In this document: piece after piece, positions 13,527 through 13,829 of the stretch
Layout of the letters: the number at the start of each line of letters is the position of its first letter
How positions within the stretch are numbered: the first letter of the stretch is position 1
NCBI GenBank assembly: GCA_028707015.1
Contig: JAQTVP010000021.1
Coordinates: 1-13,829, forward strand
Direction: 5' to 3'
From: Dehalococcoidales bacterium
GTDB lineage: Bacteria; Chloroflexota; Dehalococcoidia; Dehalococcoidales; JAQTVP01
DNA: 13,829 bases
Program-made: the position numbers and the translations under genes
Notes under the pieces: generated by a model
Told to the model about the DNA's origin: nothing
What the model saw: the letters and a program-made list of their open reading frames with translations, nothing else
Databases searched by the model: none

Positions 13527-13829
13527 TTATTTACTGCAATTTACACAGCGGCCAAAAATAGCCGAATGTCTCAAGTCAGCAATAAACTTATAATCACGAA
13601 GTAAGGCATTCTTAAGAGGAAGCAATACTTCCTCCTCAAGATCAACTATGGCACCACACTGCTGACAAACAAGGTGATGATGGTGTCCTTTCTCCGCCGA
13701 ATGATATCTGACACGACCACCTCCAAGGTCTGTTTCCGTCACCAGACCAAGCTGTTTCAGTAATTCTAAAGTACGATATACTGTTGATATATTAATATTA
13801 GGGTATTTAGCTATCACCTGTGTATAGAT
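13527..13829 (-). CDS. Fur-family metalloregulator, 5' end outside window
   Basis: The last 100 residues of a Fur/Zur/PerR-type repressor; the frame is open to the window edge, so a GTG at 13817 is internal, not the start. The recognition helix region NINISTVYRTLELLKQLGLV (visible residues 11-30) is clear. The dimerisation part has GHHHHLVCQQCG and a final GRCVNC, two CXXC pairs that form the structural zinc site of the family, with the histidine cluster typical of metal sensing. It is upstream of the metal-uptake genes on the same strand, which favours a zinc-sensing (Zur) role, but Fur or PerR functions cannot be excluded. Confidence 0.92.
   Translation of the reverse strand: MYTQVIAKYPNINISTVYRTLELLKQLGLVTETDLGGGRVRYHSAEKGHHHHLVCQQCGAIVDLEEEVLLPLKNALLRDYKFIADLRHSAIFGRCVNCSK

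Noticed and set aside
1..13829. CRISPR array, insertion sequence or integrase site
   Set aside because: No regularly spaced repeats, transposase-like protein or paired terminal inverted repeats were seen on either strand.

Overview
The window reads as chromosomal DNA of a moderately A+T-rich anaerobic bacterium. The gene content (class 1B dihydroorotate dehydrogenase, oxygen-sensitive quinolinate synthase, an iron-sulfur flavoprotein, a TraR/DksA-lspA-rluD cluster) and the look of the proteins suggest Chloroflexota, perhaps Dehalococcoidia. That is a family-resemblance judgement with no marker gene behind it. No rRNA, insertion sequence, integrase or CRISPR array was seen.

Layout. (1) 1-2221, minus strand: traR/dksA-like zinc-finger gene, lspA, rluD, then a TIR-domain gene that runs off the left edge; it is 35 bp behind rluD and probably a horizontally acquired add-on. 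(2) 2222-2885: A+T-rich intergenic DNA with small dyads and possible gene remnants. (3) 2886-5042, plus strand: an unrecognised six-helix membrane protein built from two similar halves, pyrD (type 1B) with no ordinary start codon, and a DUF1648 membrane protein. (4) 5052-6465, minus strand: ybeY, an Isf-like iron-sulfur flavoprotein overlapping the ybeY stop, and a stand-alone Smr-domain protein. (5) 6587-10320, plus strand: tRNA-Ser(GCU), miaB, yajC (with an unusual lipoprotein signal), nadA, nadC. (6) 10339-13829, minus strand: a Fur-family regulator (5' end outside the window), znuA-, znuC- and znuB-like genes of a metal ABC importer, and a SAM methyltransferase coupled to the permease gene.

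How the genes work together. nadA and nadC give two consecutive steps of de novo NAD synthesis, without nadB beside them. The fur-znuACB block is a metal-uptake operon with its likely regulator upstream and a TGCAA-N4-TTGCA palindrome before the binding-protein gene. LspA would process the two lipoproteins predicted here (ZnuA and, unusually, YajC). RluD, YbeY, MiaB and the tRNA belong to translation.

Most worth a second look: the truncated TIR protein with its catalytic glutamate; the duplicated HxxH/LSD membrane protein next to pyrD; the binding protein that seems to lack most canonical zinc ligands; the lipobox on YajC; the ACG-like start and the 9-bp in-frame duplication in pyrD; and dyads upstream of nadA and znuA. 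I do not see a clear complete new system within the window; the TIR gene is the best candidate for part of one and lies at the edge.
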